DNA of 36,244 nt from Circinella minor (Eukaryota > Mucoromycota > Mucoromycetes > Mucorales > Lichtheimiaceae): positions 1-36,244 of the forward strand of contig JAEPRB010000332.1 of NCBI GenBank assembly GCA_016758965.1, in the 5' to 3' direction. Shown here in pieces: positions 1-8,132 of the stretch. Within the stretch, counting starts at the first letter, position 1. Each line of letters starts with the position of its first letter. The notes below the pieces were generated by a model. It made no database searches and was not told the origin of the DNA. It saw only the letters and a list, made by a program, of their open reading frames with translations. A program made the translations under genes and the position numbers.

Positions 1-126
1 TTTCTATTGTAGCTTCATTAGTATTCCTGTACGCATTATATGATCTATTAGCTCGACAAGAATATAACTTAGCTAATAACTATTGGTACGTACCTCAATT
101 CTTTAGTAGTTCACGAGCAATCGGAG
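1..126. repeat. Terminal overlap, identical to 36119-36244
   Basis: The first 126 bases equal the last 126 bases exactly and lie inside cox1 exon 3, whose frame continues without a break across the join. This is a circular-assembly overlap rather than a biological repeat; the unit length is 36,118 bp. Confidence 0.95.
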
Positions 127-212
127 CGACTTCTACAGCTAATACATTAGAATGGTCTTTAACTAGCCCACCATCATTCCACACTGTAAACTCATTACCA
201 ACTCAATCTTAA
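1..212 (+). CDS. cox1: cox1 exon 3 (3' part): cytochrome c oxidase subunit 1, C-terminus
   Basis: This is the last part of cox1, continued from 36037-36118 across the circle junction. Reading codons from base 3 gives a typical fungal Cox1 C-terminus ([20 protein letters not shown], then a polar tail ending NSLPTQS) and a TAA stop at 210-212. Joined to exons 1 and 2 the protein is 528 residues, the normal fungal length. A run of seven C begins 18 nt after the stop, as after several other mRNAs here. Nothing suggests a break; the split is only where the circle was opened. Confidence 0.97.
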   Translation, partial: SIVASLVFLYALYDLLARQEYNLANNYWYVPQFFSSSRAIGATSTANTLEWSLTSPPSFHTVNSLPTQS

Positions 213-235
213 TTAAATTCTAAATATAACCCCCC

Positions 236-370
236 CGGAATCTTAAATACAATATAATATGTTGTATAACCCCCTGATATTAATCAGGGGGGGTCAACTT
301 ACCTTTTCGCGGTAGATTCTATAAGTACCATTAAGTCAATGGGAAACTAAACAGTTGATTTTAATAATAT
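236..370 (+). repeat. 135-bp inverted repeat, copy 1
   Basis: The reverse complement of this stretch occurs at 23147-23281 with one mismatch (AAATAC here against ATATAC there). It lies between cox1 and nad2. It contains a hairpin formed by CCCCCTGAT and ATCAGGGGG, and a promoter-like CTATAAGTA at 319-327 on the plus strand. A diverged third copy is at 26421-26471. The function is unknown; long identical inverted repeats allow flip recombination. Confidence 0.95.
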
Positions 371-425
371 CTTGTTGTATAAACAAATTTTGTACATATA
401 TATAATAAAGGGTTTACTTGTTTGA

Positions 426-434
426 ATATAAGTA
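426..434 (+). promoter_or_regulatory. Nonanucleotide promoter ATATAAGTA upstream of nad2
   Basis: This is an exact match to the budding-yeast mitochondrial promoter ATATAAGTA, followed by A (the strong +2 base in yeast). It is 265 bp before nad2 and is the only exact match in the cox1-nad2 spacer, so it probably drives nad2-nad3. That assignment is inference. GC hairpins lie between it and the gene at 518-535 and 561-576. Confidence 0.7.
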
Positions 435-595
435 ATATAATTAATTTATATTGTCATTAATTTTGGTCTAAGATCAAATATAAGCCCCCAAATCAGGTTT
501 ATCCTGTATCTGAGGGTCCGGGGCGTCCGCCCCGGGGTTAATTAATTCCTCTTGAATAAAGGCCGCTACAGCGGCCCATAGGATTATATAATTTT

Positions 596-686
596 AGCCC
601 CCGCGTCCGTTAGTTTTAATAACCACATATGATTATTAAAAATATTAAATTTAATGGACCCCGGGGGTCGGGGCCGACCCCGGGTT
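596..686 (+). repeat. AT-palindrome module with GC ends, copy 1 (before nad2)
   Basis: A GC-rich left end (CCCCCGCGTCCG) is followed by a palindrome-like core around ACCACATATGATTATTA, the string AAAATATTAAATTTAATGGA and a GC-rich right hairpin (GGGGTCGGGGCCGACCCC). Sister copies lie at 11051, 12574 and 17852, all on the plus strand and upstream of a plus-strand gene. The core here is less perfectly palindromic than in the others. It ends about 12 nt before the nad2 start codon. Confidence 0.85.
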
Positions 687-698
687 GTTAAGTGAGTA

Positions 699-2207
699 AT
701 GGTTTTATTCGGTGTATTAACCATGATTTTAGCGATTGCCCTATTTTCCCTTCAAATCCCTGCGATTTATTTTAATCGAATTACAATTATTCTACTACTT
801 TTCTCTGCATTATTATCATATAATTCACTTTATATTGATTTAATCGGTTCTGGAGTAGGAGTATTCGGTGGATTATTTCAAGTTACAACTATTACTCAAA
901 GTATTGATGTATTCATTTATTTAGTAGGAGCTTTAGTGCTTTTATTAAGTTCAAGAGCTGGTGGAGCACAAACTTTACCATCTAACGAATCAAATTCAAC
1001 TTTAGTAAATAAGAGTAAAGGATTATCAGTATTAGCTGAATATCCTCTAATTGCTTTATTCTCTGTATTAGGAATGAGTAGTTTAATTTCAAGTAGTGAC
1101 TTAGTATCTATGTTCCTATCTATTGAACTACAAAGTTTTGCTGTATATATTTTAGCAACTATTTATAGAGAATCTGAATCTGCTACAGCAGCTGGATTAA
1201 AATATTTCTTATTAGGAAGTTTATCTTCAGCTTTAATTTTATTAGGAAGTAGTTTATTATATGGTTTCACAGGACTTACAAGTTTTGAAGGATTATATAT
1301 GCTATGTTCTACAACATCAGCAAATACTGCCATTGAAATTAGTGTATTACTAATTATGGTAGGTTTACTATTCAAAGTATCTGCAGCCCCATTTCATAAC
1401 TGGGCTCCAGATGTATACGATGGAGTACCTACAGTAGTAACTACTTGGCTAACTACTATGCCTAAAATTGCTTTCTTAGTATTTATTTTAGAATTCCAAG
1501 GATTTACTCAATTAGCTAATTGGTCTTCATGGACATATTTATTATTAATTAGTTCATTATTATCACTTCTAGTTGGTACTATCGGTGGATTAGCTCAATA
1601 TAGAATTAAACGATTATTAACATATAGTACTATTTCTCATGTAGGATTTTTACTATTAGCATTAGCTATTAATAATGAAGAATCAGTAGAATCATTCTTA
1701 TTCTATTTAATCCAATACACATTAACAAATATTAATGTATTCTTCATCTTAGTAGCATTTGGTTACTTATTACAAACTAAAGGATTATCTATTTATTCTC
1801 CAATTCAATATATTAACCAATTGAAAGGTCAATTTAAAGCAAATCCTTTACTAGGATTAAGTCTTGCAATTTGTTTATTCTCTATGGCGGGTATTCCTCC
1901 ATTAGTAGGATTCTTTGGTAAACAGATGGTTTTATACGCAGCAACTCATAATGGAAACTTCTTCTTAGCTTTTGTAGCTATTTTAGTAAGTGTTGTTAGT
2001 GCAGCATATTATTTAAGAGTTATTAAAGTAATTCACTTTGATCCTTTAAATGTGACTGAAACAATTCAAACAAATAAAGGAGAATTAGCTACTTCAAGTA
2101 GTTTAGTAATTGCTACAATTACTCTTCTATTAATTTTCTTTATTTTTAACCCAACACCATTATTAAACAGTGTTCACCTAATCACTCTAAATCTATTTTA
2201 TTGGTAA
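699..2207 (+). CDS. nad2: NADH dehydrogenase subunit 2
   Basis: Nad2 is an antiporter-like membrane subunit of the complex I proton-pumping arm in the inner membrane. The 502-residue product is strongly hydrophobic with about 14 membrane segments. It contains the family signature [20 protein letters not shown] near residue 228, a lysine in a membrane helix followed by the HNWAPDVY loop. The C-terminus ends LFYW and TAA. The first ATG in frame is at 699; a second at 723 (MILAIAL) is also plausible, since fungal Nad2 N-termini vary. The stop overlaps the nad3 start by one base (TAATG), an arrangement common in ascomycetes that suggests one bicistronic mRNA. No TGA or ATA codons were seen. Confidence 0.97.
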   Translation: MVLFGVLTMILAIALFSLQIPAIYFNRITIILLLFSALLSYNSLYIDLIGSGVGVFGGLFQVTTITQSIDVFIYLVGALVLLLSSRAGGAQTLPSNESNSTLVNKSKGLSVLAEYPLIALFSVLGMSSLISSSDLVSMFLSIELQSFAVYILATIYRESESATAAGLKYFLLGSLSSALILLGSSLLYGFTGLTSFEGLYMLCSTTSANTAIEISVLLIMVGLLFKVSAAPFHNWAPDVYDGVPTVVTTWLTTMPKIAFLVFILEFQGFTQLANWSSWTYLLLISSLLSLLVGTIGGLAQYRIKRLLTYSTISHVGFLLLALAINNEESVESFLFYLIQYTLTNINVFFILVAFGYLLQTKGLSIYSPIQYINQLKGQFKANPLLGLSLAICLFSMAGIPPLVGFFGKQMVLYAATHNGNFFLAFVAILVSVVSAAYYLRVIKVIHFDPLNVTETIQTNKGELATSSSLVIATITLLLIFFIFNPTPLLNSVHLITLNLFYW

Positions 2208-2584
2208 TGAATACATTAACATTATTTATCCTATTCATTCCTGTTTTAACTTTAGTTTTACTTGTAGTGAACCAATTATTAGCTATTAATAAACCTTACA
2301 GTGAAAAAGTATCACCTTATGAGTGTGGATTCACACCTTTAGGAGATGCCCGACAAAAATTCTCTGTTCAATTTTATCTTGTTGCTATTTTATTTATTGT
2401 ATTTGATCTAGAAGTTTTATTTTTATTCCCTTTCGCAGTATCTTTATATGAGATTTCTACGATGGGATTCTGGATTGTAATTCTTTTCTTAATTATTTTA
2501 ACAATCGGATTTGTATATGAATGGTCTAAAGGAGCTCTTAAATTTACTAAAGACCCTTCGACTTCTAAAATTAATTTAAATTAA
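2207..2584 (+). CDS. nad3: NADH dehydrogenase subunit 3
   Basis: Nad3 is a small complex I membrane subunit whose loop lies near the quinone site. The product is 125 residues with three membrane helices. The conserved loop carries YECGF around residues 39-43, including the redox-switch cysteine, and [10 protein letters not shown] follows in helix 2. I take the ATG at 2207, which overlaps the nad2 stop by one base, rather than the TTG two codons upstream, because the TAATG overlap is the standard nad2-nad3 junction in ascomycetes. A run of ten C begins two bases after the TAA stop. Confidence 0.97.
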   Translation: MNTLTLFILFIPVLTLVLLVVNQLLAINKPYSEKVSPYECGFTPLGDARQKFSVQFYLVAILFIVFDLEVLFLFPFAVSLYEISTMGFWIVILFLIILTIGFVYEWSKGALKFTKDPSTSKINLN

Positions 2585-2586
2585 TA

Positions 2587-2596
2587 CCCCCCCCCC
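2587..2596 (+). promoter_or_regulatory. C-rich tract after nad3 (possible mRNA 3' signal)
   Basis: A run of ten C lies directly downstream of the nad3 stop. Similar C-rich tracts follow cox1, cob, cox3, cox2, nad4 and nad5. Fission yeast mitochondria use a C-core motif at mRNA 3' ends; the parallel here is inference. Confidence 0.45.
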
Positions 2597-2704
2597 TATA
2601 ATTTAAGGGGTATAACAAATATTATTCAATAAAACTAAGGGGACAAGCCCTTAGCCTGAGGTTTTAAGCCTTTGTATAAATATTATTTTAATATACTTAT
2701 GCAC

Positions 2705-2760
2705 GTGGGCCCGCCGACGGCCCCAGATCCCTTGAGGCGAGGGGTCGTCCCGGCGGGACT
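2705..2760 (+). repeat. GC cruciform element (nad3-cob spacer)
   Basis: An outer stem of CCCGCCG with CGGCGGG encloses inner GC-rich arms around a CAGATCCCTTGAGGCGAGG core. It resembles the three-stem elements at 8168, 10206, 10497, 14798, 21538, 30257 and 31837. Confidence 0.7.
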
Positions 2761-3289
2761 AAATTCTAAAATCTTTTAATTCATATTGTACTTACTAACA
2801 ATAATTTATGTAGATATAAGTAAGGTTAAAAAAATTATTAGGCTTTGTCTTTTAAAAATATATTTTATGAGTAAGATAAATATCTCAGGGGTCGGATCCC
2901 GACCCCTTAATTCTGGCGAATGCCGGAGCTAAAATTTTATTTTCACTATATTATATATTTTGTTTGCATTTTACATGTTTTATTATCAAAAGGCCGGGCA
3001 CACCAAAGGTGTGACTGGCTCGGGCCCTATGGGCCCAGGCCTTTGAAAAGTGGCCGGTCTATAAGTCAAGGAGCCTATGGCTCTGTGATATAGAATAAAT
3101 TTTATTTTCATAGACCTAAATCTTTAGACCGTAGGGACTATCCTTATGGATTCATGCCAATCTGACATGAATAATCGGTAATTAAATTACTTGTAATCTA
3201 AGGATTAATTACAATTAATTTATATTGTAATGGAATTTTCGATAAATTGAGGTAACTCCTCTTATCAGCCTAAATTAATTTTATTTTTA
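2761..3289. other. Spacer before cob: AT-rich with GC hairpins, no gene seen
   Basis: It holds the promoter at 2814, a hairpin at about 2887-2908 (GGGGTCGG against CCGACCCC), and a GC-rich multi-hairpin block at 2988-3042 built from GGCCGGGC and GGGCCCAGGCC arms. Several AT-rich inverted repeats follow just before cob. I saw no tRNA and no plausible ORF. The last 150 bases are probably the cob 5' leader. Confidence 0.6.
2814..2822 (+). promoter_or_regulatory. Nonanucleotide promoter ATATAAGTA upstream of cob
   Basis: This is an exact ATATAAGTA followed by A, 468 bp upstream of cob and the only exact match in the spacer. It would give cob its own long-leader transcript. Confidence 0.65.
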
Positions 3290-4465
3290 ATGAAATTACT
3301 AAAGAGTCATTCCCTTTTAAGTCTTGCTAATAGTTACGTTATTGATTCACCTCAACCTTCTAATCTTAATTATGCTTGGAATTTTGGATCTTTACTAGCT
3401 TTATGTTTAGTTATCCAAATTGTAACAGGAGTAACTTTAGCTATGCATTATACACCTAATATTGATCTAGCTTTTATTAGTGTAGAACATATTATGAGAG
3501 ATGTTAACTACGGATGGATGATTAGATATCTTCATGCTAATACTGCTTCATTTTTCTTCTTATTTGTTTATTTACACATCGGTAGAGGATTATACTATGG
3601 TTCATACAAAGCTCCTCGAGCTTTAGTATGGAGTATTGGTGTTATCATCTTAATTTTAATGATGGCAACAGCATTCTTAGGTTATGTTTTACCTTGGGGA
3701 CAAATGTCTTTATGGGGAGCAACTGTAATTACTAATCTATTATCTGCTATCCCTTGGATTGGTAAAGATTTAGTAGAATTCATCTGGGGAGGTTTCTCTG
3801 TTGATAATGCAACATTAAACCGATTCTTCAGTCTTCACTACTTATTACCATTCATCTTAGCAGCTTTATCTTTAATGCATTTAATTGCTAAAGAAGAAAA
3901 TGGATCTAATAATCCACTAGGAATTACAGCAAATACTGATATGGTTTATCTTCATCCTTATTATGTATTTAAAGATCTAGTAACAATTTTCTTATTCTTC
4001 TTAGTATTAGCTTTATTCTTATTTTATGCACCTAATAAATTAGGTCATCCTGATAATTATATTCCTGCTAATCCAATGCAAACTCCAGCATCTATTGTAC
4101 CAGAGTGGTATCTATTACCTTTCTATGCTATTTTACGATCTATTCCTGATAAATTAGGAGGAGTTATTGCTATGTTTGGTTCTCTATTAATTCTATTAGC
4201 TATGCCTGTATTAGACACTTCTAGAGTTAGAGGATCAGCATTCCGACCATTAATGAAATTAGCTTTCTGGCTATTAGTAGTAGATTTCTTAATCTTATTA
4301 TGGTGTGGAGGACAACATGTTGAAGAGCCATTTATTACTTTAGGACAATTTGCAACAGCATTCTACTTTGGTTGGTTCTTAATTATTCTTCCTACAGTAG
4401 GTATTATTGAAAATACTTTAATGGATTTAGCAGCAGATGAAAATAAAACAGTGTTGACTAAATAA
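3290..4465 (+). CDS. cob: Cytochrome b
   Basis: Cytochrome b is the two-haem core of complex III, carrying quinol oxidation and reduction sites in the inner membrane. The 391-residue product has eight membrane helices. Haem ligands are visible as H82 and H96 in helix B and H183 and H197 in helix D. The Qo-site PEWY appears in the string [17 protein letters not shown] near residue 270. The start [20 protein letters not shown] matches fungal family N-termini. The gene has no intron, which is notable because cob is a common intron host in fungi. A TTAATAACCACCCCC motif follows at 4522-4537. Confidence 0.98.
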   Translation: MKLLKSHSLLSLANSYVIDSPQPSNLNYAWNFGSLLALCLVIQIVTGVTLAMHYTPNIDLAFISVEHIMRDVNYGWMIRYLHANTASFFFLFVYLHIGRGLYYGSYKAPRALVWSIGVIILILMMATAFLGYVLPWGQMSLWGATVITNLLSAIPWIGKDLVEFIWGGFSVDNATLNRFFSLHYLLPFILAALSLMHLIAKEENGSNNPLGITANTDMVYLHPYYVFKDLVTIFLFFLVLALFLFYAPNKLGHPDNYIPANPMQTPASIVPEWYLLPFYAILRSIPDKLGGVIAMFGSLLILLAMPVLDTSRVRGSAFRPLMKLAFWLLVVDFLILLWCGGQHVEEPFITLGQFATAFYFGWFLIILPTVGIIENTLMDLAADENKTVLTK

Positions 4466-4793
4466 TTTACTGTGAATTACCCTAATAAGGTATAAACCTT
4501 ATTAAGGTTTTATATTAAACTAATTAATAACCACCCCCATTATTAAAACCCCATGAGATAATATATTAACTTGATTGGTGTTTACGCACTGTTTTATTTT
4601 TTACTTTCTTATTTTATTTTTATTGTTTTATTAATGTATTACTAATAAATATTTTAAAAATTTATTTAATAAATATTTTATTATAATAAAAAGGGTTTAG
4701 AATAAAGGGAGGGTATTTATATAAATTAGATAAATTGAATGTAGGTCCACCAAAAATTGTCTTGGCGGAACTATTTGTCTGGTATCCTAAGAA
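4466..4793. other. Spacer between cob and nad1 3' ends: C-rich motif and AT-rich DNA
   Basis: The two genes converge here. The cob side has the motif TTAATAACCACCCCC. The middle (about 4590-4690) is nearly pure A/T with runs of TTTTATT and AATAAATATT. Near 4705 a GGGAGGG string is the only C-rich tract seen downstream of nad1 on its own strand. I saw no gene. Confidence 0.6.
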
Positions 4794-5789
4794 TTAAGCA
4801 ATTTCGAAAGCCATTAAGATACATGGTACTAAAATAATGAATCCTAGAGTTAATGGTAACATTCCTGTCCATGTAAAACTCATTAATTGATCATATCGTA
4901 GTCTTGGGAATGATGCCCGCACCCAGATATAAATAAATAGAATTAAAGAAGTTTTAAGACCTAACGCTAATCCTTCAAATGAGAAGAATGTTGGGTTTTC
5001 AAAAGATACAAAAGGAATTAAGTATCCTCCTAAGAATAACATAACTACAAATGTAGACATTAAAATAATAGAAGCATACTCGGCTAAGAAGAACATTACG
5101 AAAGGTACAGAAGAATGTTCAGTAAAGAATCCAGCTACTAACTCAGATTCCGCCTCAGGTAGATCAAAAGGAGCTCTATTAGTTTCAGCAATAGCTGAAA
5201 TTAAAAACATTAGAGAAAGTGGTAATAATGGAATAATATACCAAACATTAATTTGGGCTTGAATAATATTAGTTAGATTTAACGATCCTACTAATAATAC
5301 TACAGTAAGAATAATTAATCCCATTACAACCTCATAACTAACCATTTGAGCAGTACTTCGTAATCCTCCTAAGAAAGCATATTTAGAATTGGCAGACCAA
5401 CCTGCAAAAATTACTCCATATACTCCTAAAGAACCTACAGCTAATAGATATAAAATACCTAGACTAAGATCTGATAATGTTAATCCTGCACCGAAAGGAA
5501 CTACTCCCCATGCTAATAAACTAGTAATTAAAGAAATTACAGGCGCTAATAAGAATAAAGCTTTATTCGAATGAGCAGGAATTACTGATTCTTTAACAAA
5601 TAGTTTTAATGCATCTGCAAATGGTTGTAGTAAACCGTAGTATCCTACTCGATTAGGTCCTAATCGTCTTTGCATTGATCCCATAGCTTTTCGTTCCGCA
5701 ATCGTCATGAAAGCTACAGATAATAATAATGGTACAATAACAATAAGTACCTCAATAAATGATAATAACATGAGTAAATTATAATACAT
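4794..5789 (-). CDS. nad1: NADH dehydrogenase subunit 1
   Basis: Nad1 is the complex I membrane subunit that joins the arms and forms part of the quinone channel. The product is 331 residues with about eight membrane helices. Family signatures are visible: MGSMQRRLGPNRVGYYGLLQ near residue 36 and the acidic quinone-side loop NRAPFDLPEAESELVAGF near residue 205. Length and ends (start MYYNLLMLLSFIEV, end LMAFEIA) fit fungal Nad1. An alternative start at M7 (MLLSFIEVLIV) cannot be excluded. It lies on the minus strand with nad6 upstream; I saw no exact promoter motif close upstream, so the pair may be co-transcribed. Confidence 0.98.
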   Translation of the reverse strand: MYYNLLMLLSFIEVLIVIVPLLLSVAFMTIAERKAMGSMQRRLGPNRVGYYGLLQPFADALKLFVKESVIPAHSNKALFLLAPVISLITSLLAWGVVPFGAGLTLSDLSLGILYLLAVGSLGVYGVIFAGWSANSKYAFLGGLRSTAQMVSYEVVMGLIILTVVLLVGSLNLTNIIQAQINVWYIIPLLPLSLMFLISAIAETNRAPFDLPEAESELVAGFFTEHSSVPFVMFFLAEYASIILMSTFVVMLFLGGYLIPFVSFENPTFFSFEGLALGLKTSLILFIYIWVRASFPRLRYDQLMSFTWTGMLPLTLGFIILVPCILMAFEIA

Positions 5790-6083
5790 GAATAATAAAT
5801 TAAACTCTACAATCTAGGGTAAGCAAAACATACTTGGATATCTAGACCGGGGCGGGCGTTGCCCGTCCTGATCAAAAGCCTCATTAAATAAATTTAACGG
5901 GTCTAGAGGTTAAGAATAACCTCTAGATTTAATTTATTATTAATTCTATCGTCATCAAGCTATTAAAGCTTAGTGGATTTATTTAGTTGGTTATTAACCA
6001 TAGTTTAATATTTAGCGAGTTAAACACGCTTGTAATTAATATTTAGGACCTAGGCTGTGCCTGGCACTAGTTTATTAATAATA
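5790..6083. other. nad6-nad1 spacer: one GC hairpin, otherwise AT-rich
   Basis: A GC hairpin of the GGGCGGGC type sits at about 5849-5870 (GGCGGGCGTTGCCCGTCC). The rest is AT-rich with small inverted repeats such as AGCTATTAAAGCTTA. No gene was recognised. Confidence 0.55.
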
Positions 6084-6677
6084 TTAACTAATTCGTTTAG
6101 TTGGTTTTAAACAAAGAACAATAGGTCCAACCATAGCTAAACATAAAATCATACTTGCAATAATTAAGAATAATGCATGAGATGTATATAATACTTGACC
6201 AATACTGTTGATTTGATCCATAGATACAAATACACTATCCCAATTTGTATGACTAACTGTTAATGTTTCTAATGTATCAGATTTAAATGATAATAAGTTA
6301 ATAGAATCAAAGATTGAAGGTAAATCAAATTTAGAAAAATTTGAGTTAGTTAAACTTAAACCACTAATAAATAAAGTACCTAGTACAAAAGCTAATGGAT
6401 ATGGGTTAGAGTAATCTTCTGAAGAATCTTGTAATTCAACTAATTTAATATTTAACATCATAATTACGAATAAAAATAAAATAGCAATTGCTCCTACATA
6501 TACGATTAAATATGTAAGCCCAATAAAATTAATACCTAATAAAATTAAATAACAAGCAACATTAACGAAAGTAGAAATTAAAAATAAAACAGAAATAACG
6601 GGATTTCGTGATGTAATTACTAAAATACCTGATAATACTGAACCAAAAGCCAATAGATCTAATAGAATTGCGTTCAT
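6084..6677 (-). CDS. nad6: NADH dehydrogenase subunit 6
   Basis: Nad6 is a complex I membrane subunit next to Nad4L and Nad3 whose helix 3 takes part in coupling. The product is 197 residues with five membrane segments. The conserved helix is seen as LTYLIVYVGAIAILFLFVIM near residue 54. A variable hydrophilic stretch (about 80-150) separates the N-terminal helices from the last membrane helix. The gene stops at TAA after KRIS. It shares the minus strand with nad1, 294 bp further on. Confidence 0.96.
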   Translation of the reverse strand: MNAILLDLLAFGSVLSGILVITSRNPVISVLFLISTFVNVACYLILLGINFIGLTYLIVYVGAIAILFLFVIMMLNIKLVELQDSSEDYSNPYPLAFVLGTLFISGLSLTNSNFSKFDLPSIFDSINLLSFKSDTLETLTVSHTNWDSVFVSMDQINSIGQVLYTSHALFLIIASMILCLAMVGPIVLCLKPTKRIS

Positions 6678-7049
6678 GTAAACTAAAAATTCCCTATTAA
6701 ATTAGGGCCCGGGCTATGCCCGTACTCCAGAGACAGAAAATCTGTCCTGGAACTAATTTATAATTTCCTTAGAAATTATAAAATTCACTTCATTCCCAGG
6801 GCCGCCTCACGGCGGCCCCGGGTCTCAATCAATAGGTATATTATATATATTATATAAAGCGCATATAATATTGTGAAATAAAATAATTTAGATTGGTTAA
6901 CCAATCTTTCTTTAAATATTAGCCCCGTTAGGGGCTAATTTAGTCCGATGGATCGGCTTAAAGATAAAAGAATTTCCCAATATTTATTTAATAAATTAAT
7001 TTTAAATTAATTAATTTAAGGTGGCATAACCACTATGGAATTTTTATAT
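6678..7049. other. nad6-trnN spacer: several simple hairpins, no gene
   Basis: Short stem-loops are visible: GGGCCCGGGC/GCCCGTACT near 6703, TCCAGAGACAG/CTGTCCTGGA at 6726-6751, GGGCCGCC/GGCGGCCC near 6801-6820, and AGCCCC/GGGGCT near 6920. The remainder is AT-rich. No ORF or tRNA was found. Confidence 0.55.
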
Positions 7050-7120
7050 AGCCGTTAAGAGGAATCGAACCTCTATACATAAATTAACAGTTTACCGTTC
7101 TACCTTTGAACTATAACAGC
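7050..7120 (-). tRNA. trnN(guu): tRNA-Asn (GUU)
   Basis: A full cloverleaf folds on the minus strand: acceptor GCTGTTA/TAACGGC (one G-U pair), D-stem GTTC/GAAC, anticodon stem GTAAA/TTTAT with loop CTGTTAA, and T-stem AGAGG/CCTCT with loop TTCGATT. The anticodon is GTT. The encoded discriminator base is T, not the usual G, so the 3' end call is tentative. Confidence 0.93.
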
Positions 7121-7328
7121 ATTATATCCTCGGAGAGCTTAAAATATTTATATACTAAGGGCCGCGGGGGTTAATCCCCGCGGGGCTCAAAGTATTCATT
7201 AATATAATTCTATACTTTTACATTGTTAACTTTTAAAATAAATTAGATCTTGTCAAGCCATATAATTGCTCTATTTTGCCTAAGTCTTTCATGGGTTATA
7301 TCAGTACTTTAAGTCAAGGTTTATTTTT

Positions 7329-7374
7329 TAGGCCCGGGGGCCTGTCCCTGGGCTCTTTGACCTCGGAGAAAGGA
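7329..7374 (+). repeat. Direct repeat R1, copy 1
   Basis: The string TAGGCCCGGGGGCCTGTCCC and the following GGGCTCTTTGACCTCGGAGA recur at 31730-31772 with a few substitutions. In both places a GGGCGG-type hairpin follows within about 35 bp, so a larger composite may have been copied. Confidence 0.85.
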
Positions 7375-7431
7375 TAAATAAAATCGAAGATTTTATTTCT
7401 CCTGACCCCGGGCGGCTATGCCGCCCGGGGA

Positions 7432-7490
7432 TAGCCCCACGCGCTCTGCGTGGATTAGACTAGCGGGGCCGCTATGCGGCCCGCGGGCTA
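7432..7490 (+). repeat. Double-hairpin element (GACCAG family), variant linker
   Basis: Two GC hairpins are joined by the linker TTAGACTAGC: CCCACGCG/CTGCGTGG and GGGGCCGC/GCGGCCCG. The element begins TAGCC and ends GGGCTA, inverted ends shared with its sister copies. It follows the palindromic hairpin CCGGGCGG/CCGCCCGG at 7406-7429. Confidence 0.8.
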
Positions 7491-7505
7491 AAAAATCTAT
7501 TTTTA

Positions 7506-7535
7506 GAATTTATTTCCATGGAGTAAAAAATCCTC
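7506..7535 (+). repeat. 30-bp direct repeat, copy 1
   Basis: A 30-bp AT-rich string containing TTTATTTCCATGGAGTAAAA is identical at 9210-9239. It sits between two double-hairpin elements. A related inverted string (TTCCATAGAAATAAATT) lies near 31918. Confidence 0.9.
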
Positions 7536-7548
7536 GAAATTTTATCCA

Positions 7549-7608
7549 AGTCCCGCGCGCGGAGCGCGCGGGCCTGACCAGCGGGCCGCATAGCGGCCCG
7601 CGGGCTAG
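7549..7608 (+). repeat. Double-hairpin element (GACCAGC family)
   Basis: This is a clear example: hairpin 1 is CCCGCGCGC/GCGCGCGGG, the linker is CCTGACCAGC, and hairpin 2 is GGGCCGC/GCGGCCC, ending CGGGCTAG. Confidence 0.9.
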
Positions 7609-7658
7609 GCTTAAATATTAAATTAGTAAATCTTTAATCTTAATATTATTTTTATATT

Positions 7659-7667
7659 ATATAAGTA
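7659..7667 (+). promoter_or_regulatory. Nonanucleotide promoter ATATAAGTA upstream of trnA
   Basis: Exact match followed by A, 134 bp before trnA. It probably starts the trnA-trnP transcript. Confidence 0.65.
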
Positions 7668-7800
7668 ACAAATAACAAACCTAATTAAGGACCATTAGGT
7701 CTATTATATAGGGACCGCCGGGTACTATCTTTGACCCGTAGGTCAGGAGGCCACCCGGCGGCCCAGATTAATGATACTATAATTCGTTCAATAGTTTATC

Positions 7801-7872
7801 GGGGTTATCCCTTAAATGGTAGAGGGCTCGTTTTGCATACGAGTAGTCCGAGTTCGAGTCTCGGTAACTCCA
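7801..7872 (+). tRNA. trnA(ugc): tRNA-Ala (UGC)
   Basis: Acceptor GGGGTTA/TAACTCC (one G-U), anticodon stem CTCGT/ACGAG with loop TTTGCAT (anticodon TGC), T-arm CCGAG/CTCGG with loop TTCGAGT, discriminator A. Confidence 0.96.
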
Positions 7873-7913
7873 ATTTTTAAGCCCTGGTTCATAGAACAAG
7901 ATCAGGGTTAAAA

Positions 7914-7987
7914 CAGGTTGTAGCCTAATCTGGTAAGGCATTTACTTTGGGTGTAAAATAGTGTAAGTTCAAATCTTACCAACCTGA
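7914..7987 (+). tRNA. trnP(ugg): tRNA-Pro (UGG)
   Basis: Acceptor CAGGTTG/CAACCTG is perfect. The anticodon stem TTTAC/GTAAA holds loop TTTGGGT, giving anticodon TGG. The T-arm is GTAAG/CTTAC; the discriminator is A. Confidence 0.96.
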
Positions 7988-8027
7988 TATAATTCCCATA
8001 TATATTAGGGCCCAATTTTTTATTTCA

Positions 8028-8092
8028 ACTAGGAGGGGGCCACGCAGTGGCCCCTCTCCAGGTCCGGGCGGGCTACGCCCGCCCGGGCTAGT
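8028..8092 (+). repeat. Double-hairpin element, second family, copy 1
   Basis: Hairpin GGAGGGGGCC/GGCCCCTCTCC, linker AGGT, then hairpin CCGGGCGGGC/GCCCGCCCGG, with CTAG at both ends. The same element occurs inverted at 15731-15796. The first stem differs by a compensatory A-T to G-C pair change. Confidence 0.85.
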
Positions 8093-8132
8093 TATATTTC
8101 CAGCATAGGCGGTATAATTTATTAAAATTTTG

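Noticed and set aside
1..126. True terminal direct repeat of a linear genome
   Set aside because: It lies mid-exon with an unbroken reading frame across the join; an assembly overlap is simpler.
2201..2206. TTG start for nad3
   Set aside because: The ATG at 2207 gives the standard one-base overlap with nad2.
7418..7621. 67-codon plus-strand ORF
   Set aside because: It is a read-through of GC double-hairpin elements; proline, arginine and glycine richness comes from the GC arms and there is no family resemblance.
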